Shown: positions 43,831-54,300 of the stretch, piece after piece
Position numbering within the stretch: position 1 is the stretch's first letter
Layout of the letters: each line of letters opens with the position of its first letter
Assembly (NCBI GenBank): GCA_015179125.1
Contig: WHVA01000215.1
Location: 114,880-178,879, forward strand
DNA length: 64,000 bases
Reading direction: 5' to 3'
Source: Gautieria morchelliformis
Lineage: Eukaryota; Basidiomycota; Agaricomycetes; Gomphales; Gomphaceae
Position numbers and translations under genes: made by a program
The notes under the pieces: generated by a model
Seen by the model: the letters and a program-made list of their open reading frames with translations, nothing else
What the model was told of the DNA's origin: nothing
Databases searched by the model: none

Positions 43831-44479
43831 GAATGACCAACTCACGACTGTGCTCCTGGGTTTAGATCTGACTGATCTAGTGAGATTCAAGCTCTGACAT
43901 GCAATTTTCATGTGTAGAATGAGGACATGAAGGGATTTCTAGAACCCGATGGAACCCAGAGGTGTCGTAGACCTCAGGAGCTCATATATCATAGCTCATC
44001 ATAGTGGAGGGCAAGACACATTGTATATTGGGTGTGTTTGCCTAGGTCGCGTACTTTACAAACCATACATAAATTTTCCTAGCCTAGATATATGGAAGCT
44101 GCCACGTCTTGACTCTCATACAATAACTTAGGCTTAGGTCATAAATATCATTTCCTGGCTAAGTGAGTTAAATATTAAGACTAGCTCTCTAAGTCAAAAC
44201 CACCTGAACGTGGCTATCCCAGGCCATAACAGATCGGAAATCTCAATACCCTAGTGAGGTTGATTATTCAGATGCGAGGTTAGTCCTACATTGGCATACT
44301 TATGGGTCTGCCCAGGAATCCAGATTCCGGGGCTGTTCATACAGTTGAAAAGGGCGGTACATATCATCTACTCAGAGTACTCTAATGTTGAAATAGACAG
44401 TCTATCTGTCGTTGCCTGAATAGGTGTGCCCCCCAGGGTCATTGGGAAATGTTCCATTTTCAAATATTACTTCTCTAAA
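43831..44479. other. No gene recognised
   Basis: There is no open frame with a family pattern and no repeat shared elsewhere in the window, apart from a short LTR-B-like string (GGTCCAGGAAATACA) at its right end. Confidence 0.45.
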
Positions 44480-44937
44480 AGGTCCAGGAAATACATGTGT
44501 GCCTGTTGGCGAATGATGCGAGCAGCGAATGGCTGTTTGGCAAATGCGAGGAATGGCGAATGGAGATGACATAGGGGAGGAGTGGTCAAGGTTGAGGGCG
44601 AAGCCGAGCGAACACGGGGGAGAAGTGCTGAAAGGGGAAATGGGGATAACAAGGTGCAGGAAATACACAAGTCATGACAATCCGATCATAGGAACACCAT
44701 CGAAAGAGGGTTGAGCAGAGGAGGTGATAGGCCCAGTGATGACTGCCAAGTCAGTCCAAAGATGTCGATCGTGCTTTGACGGCGTGGCTATGGTAAATGG
44801 CACGAACAGCGAAGATCGGTGGAGAGCCACTACATCTTCATCCCGAACACTGCAAGGGCGATCGGAACGAACACGGAGGTGGAGTGGGGAATGGGAGAAT
44901 AGAGCATCTGAGTATGGGAAATAAACGCGTCATGACA
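44480..44937 (-). repeat. LTR-B copy, 5' part only
   Basis: On the minus strand it starts TGTCATGACGCGTTTATTTCCC at 44937 and follows the reference for about 440 bp, then breaks off near 44495. It lies directly upstream of the element D segment at 44938. Confidence 0.85.
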
Positions 44938-45328
44938 GGCCTGTTCAAGCACATCGAGTGCAAGCAGCACGCTCGCATTCCCAAAAGGGACTGTCTTGTG
45001 ATAGCGAGTGGTACCCCGCATGACATCGCCGCCATCCTAAGGGGTTGGATACACAACCCCAAAGGAATCCCATCTGCCATCCGTGACAACAAGGATGGAA
45101 CCTTCAACCTAGACGACATGGATGTCTGGATGTGGTTGAAGGCACTCGCGCCCCGAGTTAAAGGGGTCGCGTCACATCTCAAGTTGAGACTCCTCGACTT
45201 GTTCGGCTCCACCGGCCAATGGTCAAGCCTCGTCGATGCCAGGGAATGCCTGACACCGCAGAGCACCAGCCTGCAGCTATCCATCACGGGTCCATATCCC
45301 GTGGGAGGCCAAGTTGGCCCCAACATTC
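44938..45328 (+). pseudogene. Element D, segment of 3' reading frame
   Basis: An open frame runs through this segment (ASGTPHDIAAILRGWIHN, NLDDMDVWMWLKALAPR, LDLFGSTGQWSSLVD) to the Copia boundary. I have a vague memory of similar sequences in Agaricomycete transposons but cannot name a domain. The last five bases are CATTC, the complement of GAATG at 3298-3302. Joining across that site keeps the frame into 3302-2850 on the minus strand. It therefore belongs before the D1 C-terminal segment. Confidence 0.6.
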
Positions 45329-45826
45329 TGTAGAGGACAGGAATTATAGGCAGTAGGTATGGACTTGTTATTCAAAAGAATAGACTAGAAATCAATTCAC
45401 TCTCTCAGTGAATTTAGTGGTCACTGTAAATATATTATACACTACCTAGAAATCAATTCACTACAGAGCATTTCTAGGTCAATAAATGCAAAGACTACTA
45501 GACTAATTTACTTGCCTCTCTCAGTGAATTTAGTGGTCACTGAGAGAGGGGGAAATGTGTTCCACTGCGCATGTACTACTACCCGGCCCTTTAGCGCCCA
45601 AGAGCTCGCGCGTCGAAGTCATTTCAGACTCCGCTGGGTGCAGCCGCTTGTGAAAGTAGGAATAACAAGATGAAATAGAGAGATAAGGAATGAGTGGAAA
45701 ATTTCGAAAATAACCAGAGAAATGGATGCATAATACAAGAACAATGTGAGAAGAAATTGGAAGGCCACACAACAAATTGGATATATTATGCTTGATTTTG
45801 GTGCAGGAGCATAAATGCACCCAACA
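45329..45826 (-). repeat. Copia-2 3' LTR
   Basis: 498 bp, apparently identical to the Copia-1 LTRs in inverted orientation. The adjoining polypurine tract reads CGCCCCCTC on the plus strand from 45827. Confidence 0.95.
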
Positions 45827-45839
45827 CGCCCCCTCAAGC

Positions 45840-48800
45840 TTAATATATTCCGATTTGCTCGTTGAGAATCTTCACTCTAGGACTAGGAAGTCCTTTAGTG
45901 AGGATATCTGCCAACATTTGTTCGGTTGGCAAATAAACGAGCTTGGCTTGTTGATTTTTGATTATATCTCGAAGGAAATATAACCTGATGTCGAAATGCT
46001 TGGTTCTCGTGTGTTGTTGGGTGCCATACGTGATGGCAATGGCTGATTGATTGTCTGAATAAACTTGGATGGGTCTGTTCAGTGGTTGGAATATTTCAGA
46101 AATAAAATGGCGCATCCAAAGAGCCTCTTTGCCCGCATGGGTCAGGGCGACGAATTCGGCTTCAGTTGATGAGAGGGCTACTATCGACTGTTTCTGGCAA
46201 CTCCATGAAACAGTGCCTCCATCAATCTGAAATAAGTATGCCGAATACGAACGCCTATGACTCTGTGAACCCCAATCCGCATCTGAATACCCCATCAAGC
46301 CGTCTTGATTTCTTCCAAGTGTGAGCTTGTAATGCTTCGTGCCTTTCAAATATTTGAAGACACGTTTGACTGCATTCCAGTGTGTGCCACCTGGATTTTC
46401 AAGGAATTGCGAGAGTAATGACACCGCAAATGCAATGTCAGGTCGAGTGGCTACAGCCGCCCACATCAGTGATCCTATAGCTTGCCTGTATGGAAACTTC
46501 GACATGGCTTTCTTGCCTCTCTCTGTAGAAGGACATTGGTCTTTAGATAATTTTACGGCTGGATCAAGAGGCGTAGCATAAGTCTTTGCATCTTCGAGAT
46601 TAAATTTTTTGATGATCTTCTCGATGTATGCAGGTTGTGAAATTGCAATGGTCTTCTTCTGCCAGTCTCTTTCGATTTTGAGATTCAATAGCCAATGAAT
46701 CTCGCCTAGATCTTTCATACTGAAGACCTGAGCAAGATCTCGTTTGACTTCGTCCAGGACTGATTGATTCTCAGCTGTGATGGTAAGGTCGTCCACAGCT
46801 GTTGCAATGATCACATGCCCCTTTCCGCCACGTCTATAAAATACAGCCCCGTCTGTGGCTGACGTAGTGAATCCTAACTTGTGGAATTCACCACTTAGAC
46901 GTTTGTACCATTCTCTTCCAGATTGCTTGAGGCCGTAGAGTGCTTTCTTCAAAAGTAGCACTTCGCCTTTGTCTCCTGACTCATATCCATACGGCTGCTT
47001 CATGTAAATAGGTTCGGGCAACTTAGCATTGAGGTATGCATAGTCCACGTCCATTTGATGAATAGGCCAGTCATTCCTAGCAGCAATGGCGCATATGATC
47101 CGTAGGGAGGATAACCGAGCAACAGGTGAGTATGTCTCATCATAGTCGATTCCAAACTTCTGCGTGAAGCCTTGGGCGACCATTCTCGATTTAGGTACTA
47201 TTGGTTTCCCTTCTGGATTACGCTTCCAAAGGTAGACCCATTTGTTGCCGACAATGTTGGCTCCAGGAGGTGGTTTGGTTCTTTCCCACACTCCCTTGTC
47301 GATTAGGGCCTCATACTCTTTGTCCATTGATTTCTTCCACATAGGATTATTCAGAGCTTCGTCTGCATTGCTAGGTTCAATTTGACTCAAATCCGGCGCC
47401 TTAATGTTGTTTTGACCGTCGGTTAGAAACGCACTGATGGCACACTCATAGCTACTGATGCCATCAATCTCGGAGGATAATTCTTGGTCGAATAAAACTT
47501 CTTCATGGTCCTCAACGTCCTCGTAAGCTAGCGTAGTCATATGTGCGCCAGTTTGTCTCTGAGTTTGAGATCTTGTCACGGGACCTGATGGGGCCGGCTG
47601 CACTTGTTGTTGACGGATCCTTTCGCTTCTCCTTATCGGTTCAGCTTCTCTAGGTCTGTCATCAACTCCCTGAATAGGTTGCAGCTTTTCAAGATATTCT
47701 TCCGGTGCACTTTCATCAATTTCTTCGATCTTTGCCTCTTCGCTGACTAAGCGACCGGGCACAGGCACTGATGCCGGAATGGCTTTCTTCTCTTCTTTAG
47801 ACGTAGGTAGCTTGGATTCCTCAATAGAAATGATTGGGACCTTTCCCTTCTTCATTTCTGAATCAAAGACAACGTTCCGCTCGACAGAAACTTTGTGCGA
47901 GTCAGGCCAATAAACATAATGACCATGGCTCTGCGCAGAAATTCCTATCCACCGAGCTCTTTTGGCACGAGCTGCCAATTTATCTCCCTGAGTGATTTTA
48001 ACGTAAATTTCAGTTCCCCACGCGTGAATGTCTTTGAGATTCGGTTTTTCATGGTGAATCATCTCGTAGGGCGTTTTATCTGGTAGAGCTCTTGTATGCG
48101 TCCTGTTCCTAAGATAATTGGCATGCTGTATCGCATAGCCCCATAATATCTTAGGAAGGCTTGATTCTAGCAGCATGGCACGAGTTCTCTCAGTGAGGGT
48201 TCGGTTCAGGCGTTCCGCAACACCATTGGACTCTGGTGTGTCATGTACCGTCAACTGATGCTTCGTGCCTTGTTTGGCTAGATGCTGTTCGAATTCAGAG
48301 CTCGTATACTCGCCCCCTCGATCAGAAACAAGTGCCTTGATGTGCACATTTCTCTGTCGAAGCATTAAAGCCTCGTAGAGCTTGTACTTTGAGAATGCTT
48401 CTGATTTGTTCGCCATGAGATAGATCACCGATTCTCTTGAGTAGTCATCGATAAAGGAGACATAATATGACTTCTTATCGATCGTGAGGTGTCTTGCAGG
48501 TCCCCAGACATCAGAATAAATTCTGTCACCGAATTTTGATGTTCGGTCTCTGGGTTCTCGAGGAAGAGGTTTGCGCGCAATCTTGGCCTGAATACACGCA
48601 TCACAGACAATTCTATCGCCTGTGGAGCTCAGTTCAATGCCCAATATCATGCCATGATTTAATAGATGTTGTAGGGACTTCTGCGAGATGTGCCCCATCT
48701 TTTGATGAATTTCCATGGCAGATAAACACATATGGGCTTGAGCACTTGGTGACTGGAGGTCTAGTCGATATAAGCCATTGACTTTCGGTGCTTGCATCAA

Positions 48801-50084
48801 TACTTTTCCAGCAGCATTAGATATTGTGCATTTCTGGCCACCGAGTCGAATGTCGTAGCCAGCATCATCGCACCGACCGATCGAGACGAGGGTAGCAGCA
48901 ATTTTGGGTGCATAGTATGTATCTTGCAACGTGACTTCTACTGTTCTATCTCCAACCTTATTGGATAATACGAGCAGTCCTGAGCCGAAGGCATCAAAGG
49001 TACCTTTGTTGGCTGCTCGGATAGTCCTCGGCTGTGAGAATTGACAGTAGTTCCTCAATAAATTTTTGTGAGGAGTCATATGCGATGTCGTTCCGGTGTC
49101 GAGTATGACTATAACTCCTGAGGATGTGCTCAAATTGAAATTAGAGCACTCATCGAAATTGGTGAAGGCAAGATGCCCATCACCACTTTCCTCAGAAGTA
49201 GACTCTTCTTCGGCAACATTCGCTTTTGCTTTACCCTGCTTCTTCTTCTTGCCTTTGGCTTTCTTCTTCTGACGTGGTCCTTGACCTTCTTTACCACCTC
49301 CTTTAGCCCAGCAATTTTCGATGGAATGTCCAGGCTTTTTGCAGTTGGTGCATACATGCACCTTCTGCCCCTTCTGGTCCTTCTTAGTAGATGAACCAAT
49401 AAACACCTGCTCTTCTTGCGGGAGTGTTTTCTTCCTGTCATACTGAGCCTTTAGTACCCTAATAATATTATCAGGGACCAATGGCATCCCGCATTCTTCA
49501 AGCGAAGTTGTAAGGGCATTCATGACTGCCTCATAGGATGGTGGAAGTGACGCAAGGATTATGTCCATGAATTCTTCTTCAGAAACTCTAGCTCCCATCT
49601 CATTAAGACGAGCATATAGGTCTTGGGCCTTGTCCAAGTGATCTCTCAAGTCTCCATCCTCAGGACATCTCATACTGCGGAGTTGTCTCTGCAGGCTGGT
49701 GAGGACCATCTTGGGCTTTTTGGTCATTTCATTGACCAGTGCATCCCAAGTCTCTTTTGCTGTCTTCTGCTTCTGTAGCATCAGGGCTAATGACTCTGAC
49801 ACTGAGACGATGATTTGGGTCTTGGCTTGTCCTTCTCTAGCAAGGTATCTCTCCAGCTTCTCCTCGGCCTTATCCATCTGAGTTTCCTCAGCTTCTGTTA
49901 GAATATGGCCTGGGGGCATGACTGGAGGATCAGGAGGTCGAGTGACTCTCCCTTCTACATGCTTGAGCAAATTTTTGGACTCGAAATAGCTGATGAGAGT
50001 GGCTCGCCACAATGGCCAATTACTTCCATCAGTAGCAAGCTTCTCAACACCCAACAGCTTCTCAGAAGTGTCTCCGGGGCCCAT
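45840..50084 (-). CDS. Copia-2 Gag-Pol polyprotein, intact
   Basis: One uninterrupted frame of 1414 codons. In order: Gag (residues 1 to about 230); zinc knuckle CTNCKKPGHSIENC near 245; aspartic protease ILDTGTTSHMT near 329; pre-integrase HHCC (HQKMGHIS, CDACIQAK). Next comes the integrase core with YSDVWGP, SDRGGEYTS and the downstream Glu of ESNGVAERLNRTL. RT follows (NKWVYLWKRNPEGKP, MDVDYAYLNAKL, TAVDDLTI near 1097), then RNase H (YSDADWG, LSSTEAEFVAL) and HTRTKHFDIRLYFLRD near the end. Copia makes virus-like particles, copies its RNA and integrates. The RT box reads AVDD in place of YVDD. The start codon overlaps the primer site. Confidence 0.95.
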   Translation of the reverse strand: MGPGDTSEKLLGVEKLATDGSNWPLWRATLISYFESKNLLKHVEGRVTRPPDPPVMPPGHILTEAEETQMDKAEEKLERYLAREGQAKTQIIVSVSESLALMLQKQKTAKETWDALVNEMTKKPKMVLTSLQRQLRSMRCPEDGDLRDHLDKAQDLYARLNEMGARVSEEEFMDIILASLPPSYEAVMNALTTSLEECGMPLVPDNIIRVLKAQYDRKKTLPQEEQVFIGSSTKKDQKGQKVHVCTNCKKPGHSIENCWAKGGGKEGQGPRQKKKAKGKKKKQGKAKANVAEEESTSEESGDGHLAFTNFDECSNFNLSTSSGVIVILDTGTTSHMTPHKNLLRNYCQFSQPRTIRAANKGTFDAFGSGLLVLSNKVGDRTVEVTLQDTYYAPKIAATLVSIGRCDDAGYDIRLGGQKCTISNAAGKVLMQAPKVNGLYRLDLQSPSAQAHMCLSAMEIHQKMGHISQKSLQHLLNHGMILGIELSSTGDRIVCDACIQAKIARKPLPREPRDRTSKFGDRIYSDVWGPARHLTIDKKSYYVSFIDDYSRESVIYLMANKSEAFSKYKLYEALMLRQRNVHIKALVSDRGGEYTSSEFEQHLAKQGTKHQLTVHDTPESNGVAERLNRTLTERTRAMLLESSLPKILWGYAIQHANYLRNRTHTRALPDKTPYEMIHHEKPNLKDIHAWGTEIYVKITQGDKLAARAKRARWIGISAQSHGHYVYWPDSHKVSVERNVVFDSEMKKGKVPIISIEESKLPTSKEEKKAIPASVPVPGRLVSEEAKIEEIDESAPEEYLEKLQPIQGVDDRPREAEPIRRSERIRQQQVQPAPSGPVTRSQTQRQTGAHMTTLAYEDVEDHEEVLFDQELSSEIDGISSYECAISAFLTDGQNNIKAPDLSQIEPSNADEALNNPMWKKSMDKEYEALIDKGVWERTKPPPGANIVGNKWVYLWKRNPEGKPIVPKSRMVAQGFTQKFGIDYDETYSPVARLSSLRIICAIAARNDWPIHQMDVDYAYLNAKLPEPIYMKQPYGYESGDKGEVLLLKKALYGLKQSGREWYKRLSGEFHKLGFTTSATDGAVFYRRGGKGHVIIATAVDDLTITAENQSVLDEVKRDLAQVFSMKDLGEIHWLLNLKIERDWQKKTIAISQPAYIEKIIKKFNLEDAKTYATPLDPAVKLSKDQCPSTERGKKAMSKFPYRQAIGSLMWAAVATRPDIAFAVSLLSQFLENPGGTHWNAVKRVFKYLKGTKHYKLTLGRNQDGLMGYSDADWGSQSHRRSYSAYLFQIDGGTVSWSCQKQSIVALSSTEAEFVALTHAGKEALWMRHFISEIFQPLNRPIQVYSDNQSAIAITYGTQQHTRTKHFDIRLYFLRDIIKNQQAKLVYLPTEQMLADILTKGLPSPRVKILNEQIGIY

Positions 50085-50089
50085 AACCC

Positions 50090-50587
50090 TGTAGAGGACA
50101 GGAATTATAGGCAGTAGGTATGGACTTGTTATTCAAAAGAATAGACTAGAAATCAATTCACTCTCTCAGTGAATTTAGTGGTCACTGTAAATATATTATA
50201 CACTACCTAGAAATCAATTCACTACAGAGCATTTCTAGGTCAATAAATGCAAAGACTACTAGACTAATTTACTTGCCTCTCTCAGTGAATTTAGTGGTCA
50301 CTGAGAGAGGGGGAAATGTGTTCCACTGCGCATGTACTACTACCCGGCCCTTTAGCGCCCAAGAGCTCGCGCGTCGAAGTCATTTCAGACTCCGCTGGGT
50401 GCAGCCGCTTGTGAAAGTAGGAATAACAAGATGAAATAGAGAGATAAGGAATGAGTGGAAAATTTCGAAAATAACCAGAGAAATGGATGCATAATACAAG
50501 AACAATGTGAGAAGAAATTGGAAGGCCACACAACAAATTGGATATATTATGCTTGATTTTGGTGCAGGAGCATAAATGCACCCAACA
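50090..50587 (-). repeat. Copia-2 5' LTR
   Basis: 498 bp, apparently identical to the other three LTRs of this subfamily. GTATG follows at 50588-50592. Confidence 0.95.
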
Positions 50588-51263
50588 GTATGCAGGTCCC
50601 AAGACATGGTTTTGTACATGAATGCCTTCGCCACCTTTACTCTCCGTCGTTTCATGTTCGCACTCTTCCCTCACTCTATTGTATGTTTATTCCATCTACT
50701 GAGTATCATGACTGCGCACCCCTATCCAACCCTGACTCGCGACGGCCTCTTTCCTATTCGCTGATGCCTTACGAGCATTCGATATAAGTAGTTTACATTC
50801 GCATGTATATTCTCCAGTTCAATTATCATACGTCGTCCATCTTGTGCAAACTTGACCTCGCTGTGATCATCATCTTAAGCCTTCTCTTGGAGATTCCTAT
50901 CTTCGACCAGCAGAGGACTTAGACATCACTGGTGAGTTCTCATACTTCATCTTTGTTACCTTAGCCTTCAAACTATTTTCTGTGCTGTCGGCGAAGGGCT
51001 CCGAAGGAGCACCTTCGCTGGCAAAGGGATTGTCACTACTTAGACAGCCCTTCCGTGACACCTTGCACGTTGTATTGTCAAGTGCCACGTGCCATTTCGC
51101 TACGACTGTAGATAGGGTGAGCCCCGTTCGGGCAACCCTCCTATCTTGTGAACACTCATTGGTTCACGTATTCGCCGAATGGCATACTTATTCGCACAAG
51201 TCATTCGGGCATTCGCTGTGTTCACTAATACACGATATTAACGCTTAAAAACCAATCTTGACA
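50588..51263 (+). repeat. LTR-B, 3' half (cut by Copia)
   Basis: It continues the reference LTR-B from the Copia insertion point to the CTTGACA end. GACGG follows at 51264-51268, matching the flank of the other half at 9162-9166 (CCGTC on the plus strand). It is the partner of 8561-9161. Confidence 0.9.
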
Positions 51264-51382
51264 GACGGTCAGGGCTCGGAATACTTGAGCTCAAGTCGCA
51301 AGAGCTTGAGAACTCACGCCATCGACAATGAGACGGCAGAGGCACTGAACAAGCAGGTGCAGGATGCGCTCACTGGAGTGCC
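51264..51382 (+). pseudogene. Element D, middle of 5' (gag-like) frame
   Basis: An open frame (GQGSEYLSSSRKSLR, AIDNETAEALNKQVQDAL) runs from the LTR-B flank to the Copia-3 insertion at GTGCC. It continues at 56233, one base out of frame. By flank matching it follows the D1 N-terminal part at 9162. Confidence 0.55.
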
Positions 51383-54300
51383 TGTTGGGTGCATTTATGC
51401 TCCTGCACCAAAATCAAGCATAATATATTCGATTTATTTCACTCCCTGCCTCTCCATTTCATTTTGTTATCTCTATTTTCACAAGCGGCTGCACCCAGCG
51501 GAGTTTGAAATGACTTCGACGCGCGAGCTCTTGAGCGCTAAAGGGCCGGGTGCACATATATGCCTTCTGAGACAGGATAGTGCTCCTCTCTCAGTGACAA
51601 TAAATTCACTGAGAGAGGCGAATAGTATTCTTTATATTCTCATAGCATGTTTACTGAAAATCATGTAGTGAATTTGATTCTAGGTATTGTATTAATATAA
51701 CAGTGACAATAAATTCACTGAGAGAGTGAATTTGATTCTAGCTTTCTAAGAGCTCTACCGAACCTTCCCTGCCATAACCCTGAGTTGCTAACAAGGGTTA
51801 TGGGCCCCGCAGACTCTTCGCAGAAGCTTTTGGGTGTGGAGAAGCTTGCAACAGATGGAAGTAATTGGCCTCTGTGGCGAGCTACTCTCACAAGTTATTT
51901 TGAGTCCAAAAATCTACTCAGGCATATAGAAGGGAGAGCCATTCGACCTCCTGATCCCCCAGTCATACCTCCAAGCCATATTCCAACAGATGCTGAGGAA
52001 GGACAAATTGAGAAGGCTGAGGAGAAGCTGGAGAAGTATCTTGCCAGAGAAGGACAGGCAAAGACCCAAATAATCGTCTCAGTGTCAGAGTCACTAGCTC
52101 TGATGCTACCAAAGAGGCATACAGCAAAAGAAGTCTGGGATGCATTGGTCAATGAGATGACCAAAAAGCCCAAGATGGTCCTCACCAACCTACAGAGACA
52201 GCTTCGCAGTATGAGGTGTCCTGAGGATGGAGACTTGAGAGATCACTTGGACAAGGCCCAAGACCTCTATGCTCGTCTAAATGAGATGGGAGCCAAAATT
52301 TCTGAAGGAGAGTTCATGGATATCATCCTTGCGTCACTTCCACCCTCCTATGAGGCAGTTATGAATGCCCTTACCACGTCGCTCAAAGAATGTGGAATGC
52401 CCTTAGTGCCTGATGATATTATCAGAGTACTAAAGGCTCAATATGACAGGAGAAAGACCCTTAATATTTCACAAGAAGAGCAGGCATTTATTGGTTCATC
52501 TATGAAAGGGCAGAAGGGCCGGAAAGACCCGAATGTGCCTACATGCACTAATTGCCACAAGCCTGGACATGCTATCGAGAGTTGCTGGGCTAAAGGAGGT
52601 GGTAAAGAAGGCCAGGGGCCACGTCAGAAAAAGAAAGCTAAAGCCAAAAAGAAGAAGGGCAAAGCCAAGGTGAATGTTGCCGAAGAAGTGTCTTCTGAGG
52701 AAGATGAGAGTGAAAGCTCAGCTGCTTTTGCTAATTTCGACTGCTCAAATTTGAGTAGTTTACCCTCAGAGACAGTAGTCATCCTCGACACTGGAACGAC
52801 CGCACATATGACCCCTCACAAGAATTTACTGAGGGATTACAGTCCATTCTCACAACCTTGCACAATTCGTGCAGCCAACAAAGGCACTTTTGATGCCTTC
52901 AGTTCAGGCTCACTCGTGCTATCTAATATAATTGGAGATAAGACTGTGAAGATCACATTGAAGGATACGTTCTACGTGCCCAAAATGGCTGTTACCCTGA
53001 TCGCGATCGGCCGGTGTGATGATGCAGGCTATAAAACACAAATAGCCGATCAGAAATGCACAATATCTAATCGCAAAGGCAGGATATTGATGCAAGCACG
53101 GAAGCTGAATGGCTTATATCGATTTGACTTACAACACACAAGTGCCGAAGCGCATATGTGCACATCAGCCATGGAGATACATCAGAAAATGGGCATATTT
53201 CACAAAAGTCCCTACAGCATTTGCTCAACCGTGGCATGATATTAGGCATTGAATTGAGCTCAAAAGGGGACAAGGTTGTTTGCGATGCGTGCATTCAAGT
53301 GAAGATTGCACGTAAATCTCTTCCTCAGGAACCCAGAAGCCGATCTTCAAAATTCAGTGACAGAATTTATTCTGATGTCTGGGGACCAGCGAGACACTCC
53401 ACAATTGACAAGAAATCCTATCATGTGTCTTTCATCGACGACTATTCAAGGGAATCGGTTATCTATTTGATGGCAAACAAATCGGAAGCATTTTCAAAAT
53501 ACAAACTCTACGAGGCTTTGATGCTTCGACAGAGGGACGTGCACATCAAAGCACTTGTTTCCGACAGAGGGGGCGAATACACAAGCTCAGAATTCAAACA
53601 GCATTTAGCCAAGCAAGGCACGAAGCATCGGTTAACTGTACACGACACCCCAGAGTCAAATGGTGTTGCTGAACGTCTAAACTGATCTCTAGTTGAAAGA
53701 GCTCGTGCCATGCTATTGGAATCAAGTCTTCCTAAGACTTTATGGGGCCATGCAATTTTGCACGCCAACTATCTTAGGAATAGGACACATACAAGAGCTT
53801 TGCCAGACAAAACCCCTTTTGAAATGATCCATCATCAAAAACCGAACCTGAAGGACATACACGTGTGGGGAATTGAAGTCTACGTTAAAGTCAAAGAGGG
53901 GAACAAACTAGCAGCCCGTGCCAAAAGAGCTCGATGGATAGGAATCTCTGGACAGAGCCATGGTCACTGCATCTACTGGCCTGACTCTCAGAAGGTTTCT
54001 GTCGAGCGGAATGTTATATTTGACTCAGAGATGAAGGGGGGCAAAGCTCCAATCATTTCTATTGAAGAGTCACAGCTACCTACGTCCAGAAAGGTGATAC
54101 AGGCCATTTCGGCACCAGCACCTATGCCTAGTTGCTTAGTCAGCAAGGAGGCAAAGATCGAGGAAATCGACGATAATGAACCAGAGGAACGTCTTGAAGA
54201 GCTGCAACCCAGTCAGACTGTTGATGTCAGACCTAAAGAAGCTGCTCCAATAAGGAGAAGCGAACACTACACTAGCTTACGAGGACATTGAGGACCATCA

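Larger units (their letters stand above)
45329..50587 (-). mobile_element. Copia-2: full-length Ty1/Copia element, intact
   Basis: This 5259-bp inverted copy of Copia-1 has 498-bp LTRs at 50090-50587 (5') and 45329-45826 (3'). Internal sequence differs from Copia-1 by only a few bases. The flanks are GTATG on the right and CATTC on the left. In element orientation that is CATAC then GAATG, the reverse pairing of Copia-1. It looks competent to transpose. Confidence 0.95.

Noticed and set aside
44797..45333. 178-codon gene starting inside LTR-B
   Set aside because: The first part translates LTR-B and the last two codons run into the Copia LTR. Only 44938-45328 behaves as coding sequence, and it belongs to element D.
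3303..50587. A single simple inversion between the Copia copies as the full explanation
   Set aside because: It would separate the two LTR-D copies, their CCCAG duplication and the two halves of G1 gag, which fit together in the present order. A circle or a second inversion is needed as well, or the assembly is at fault.
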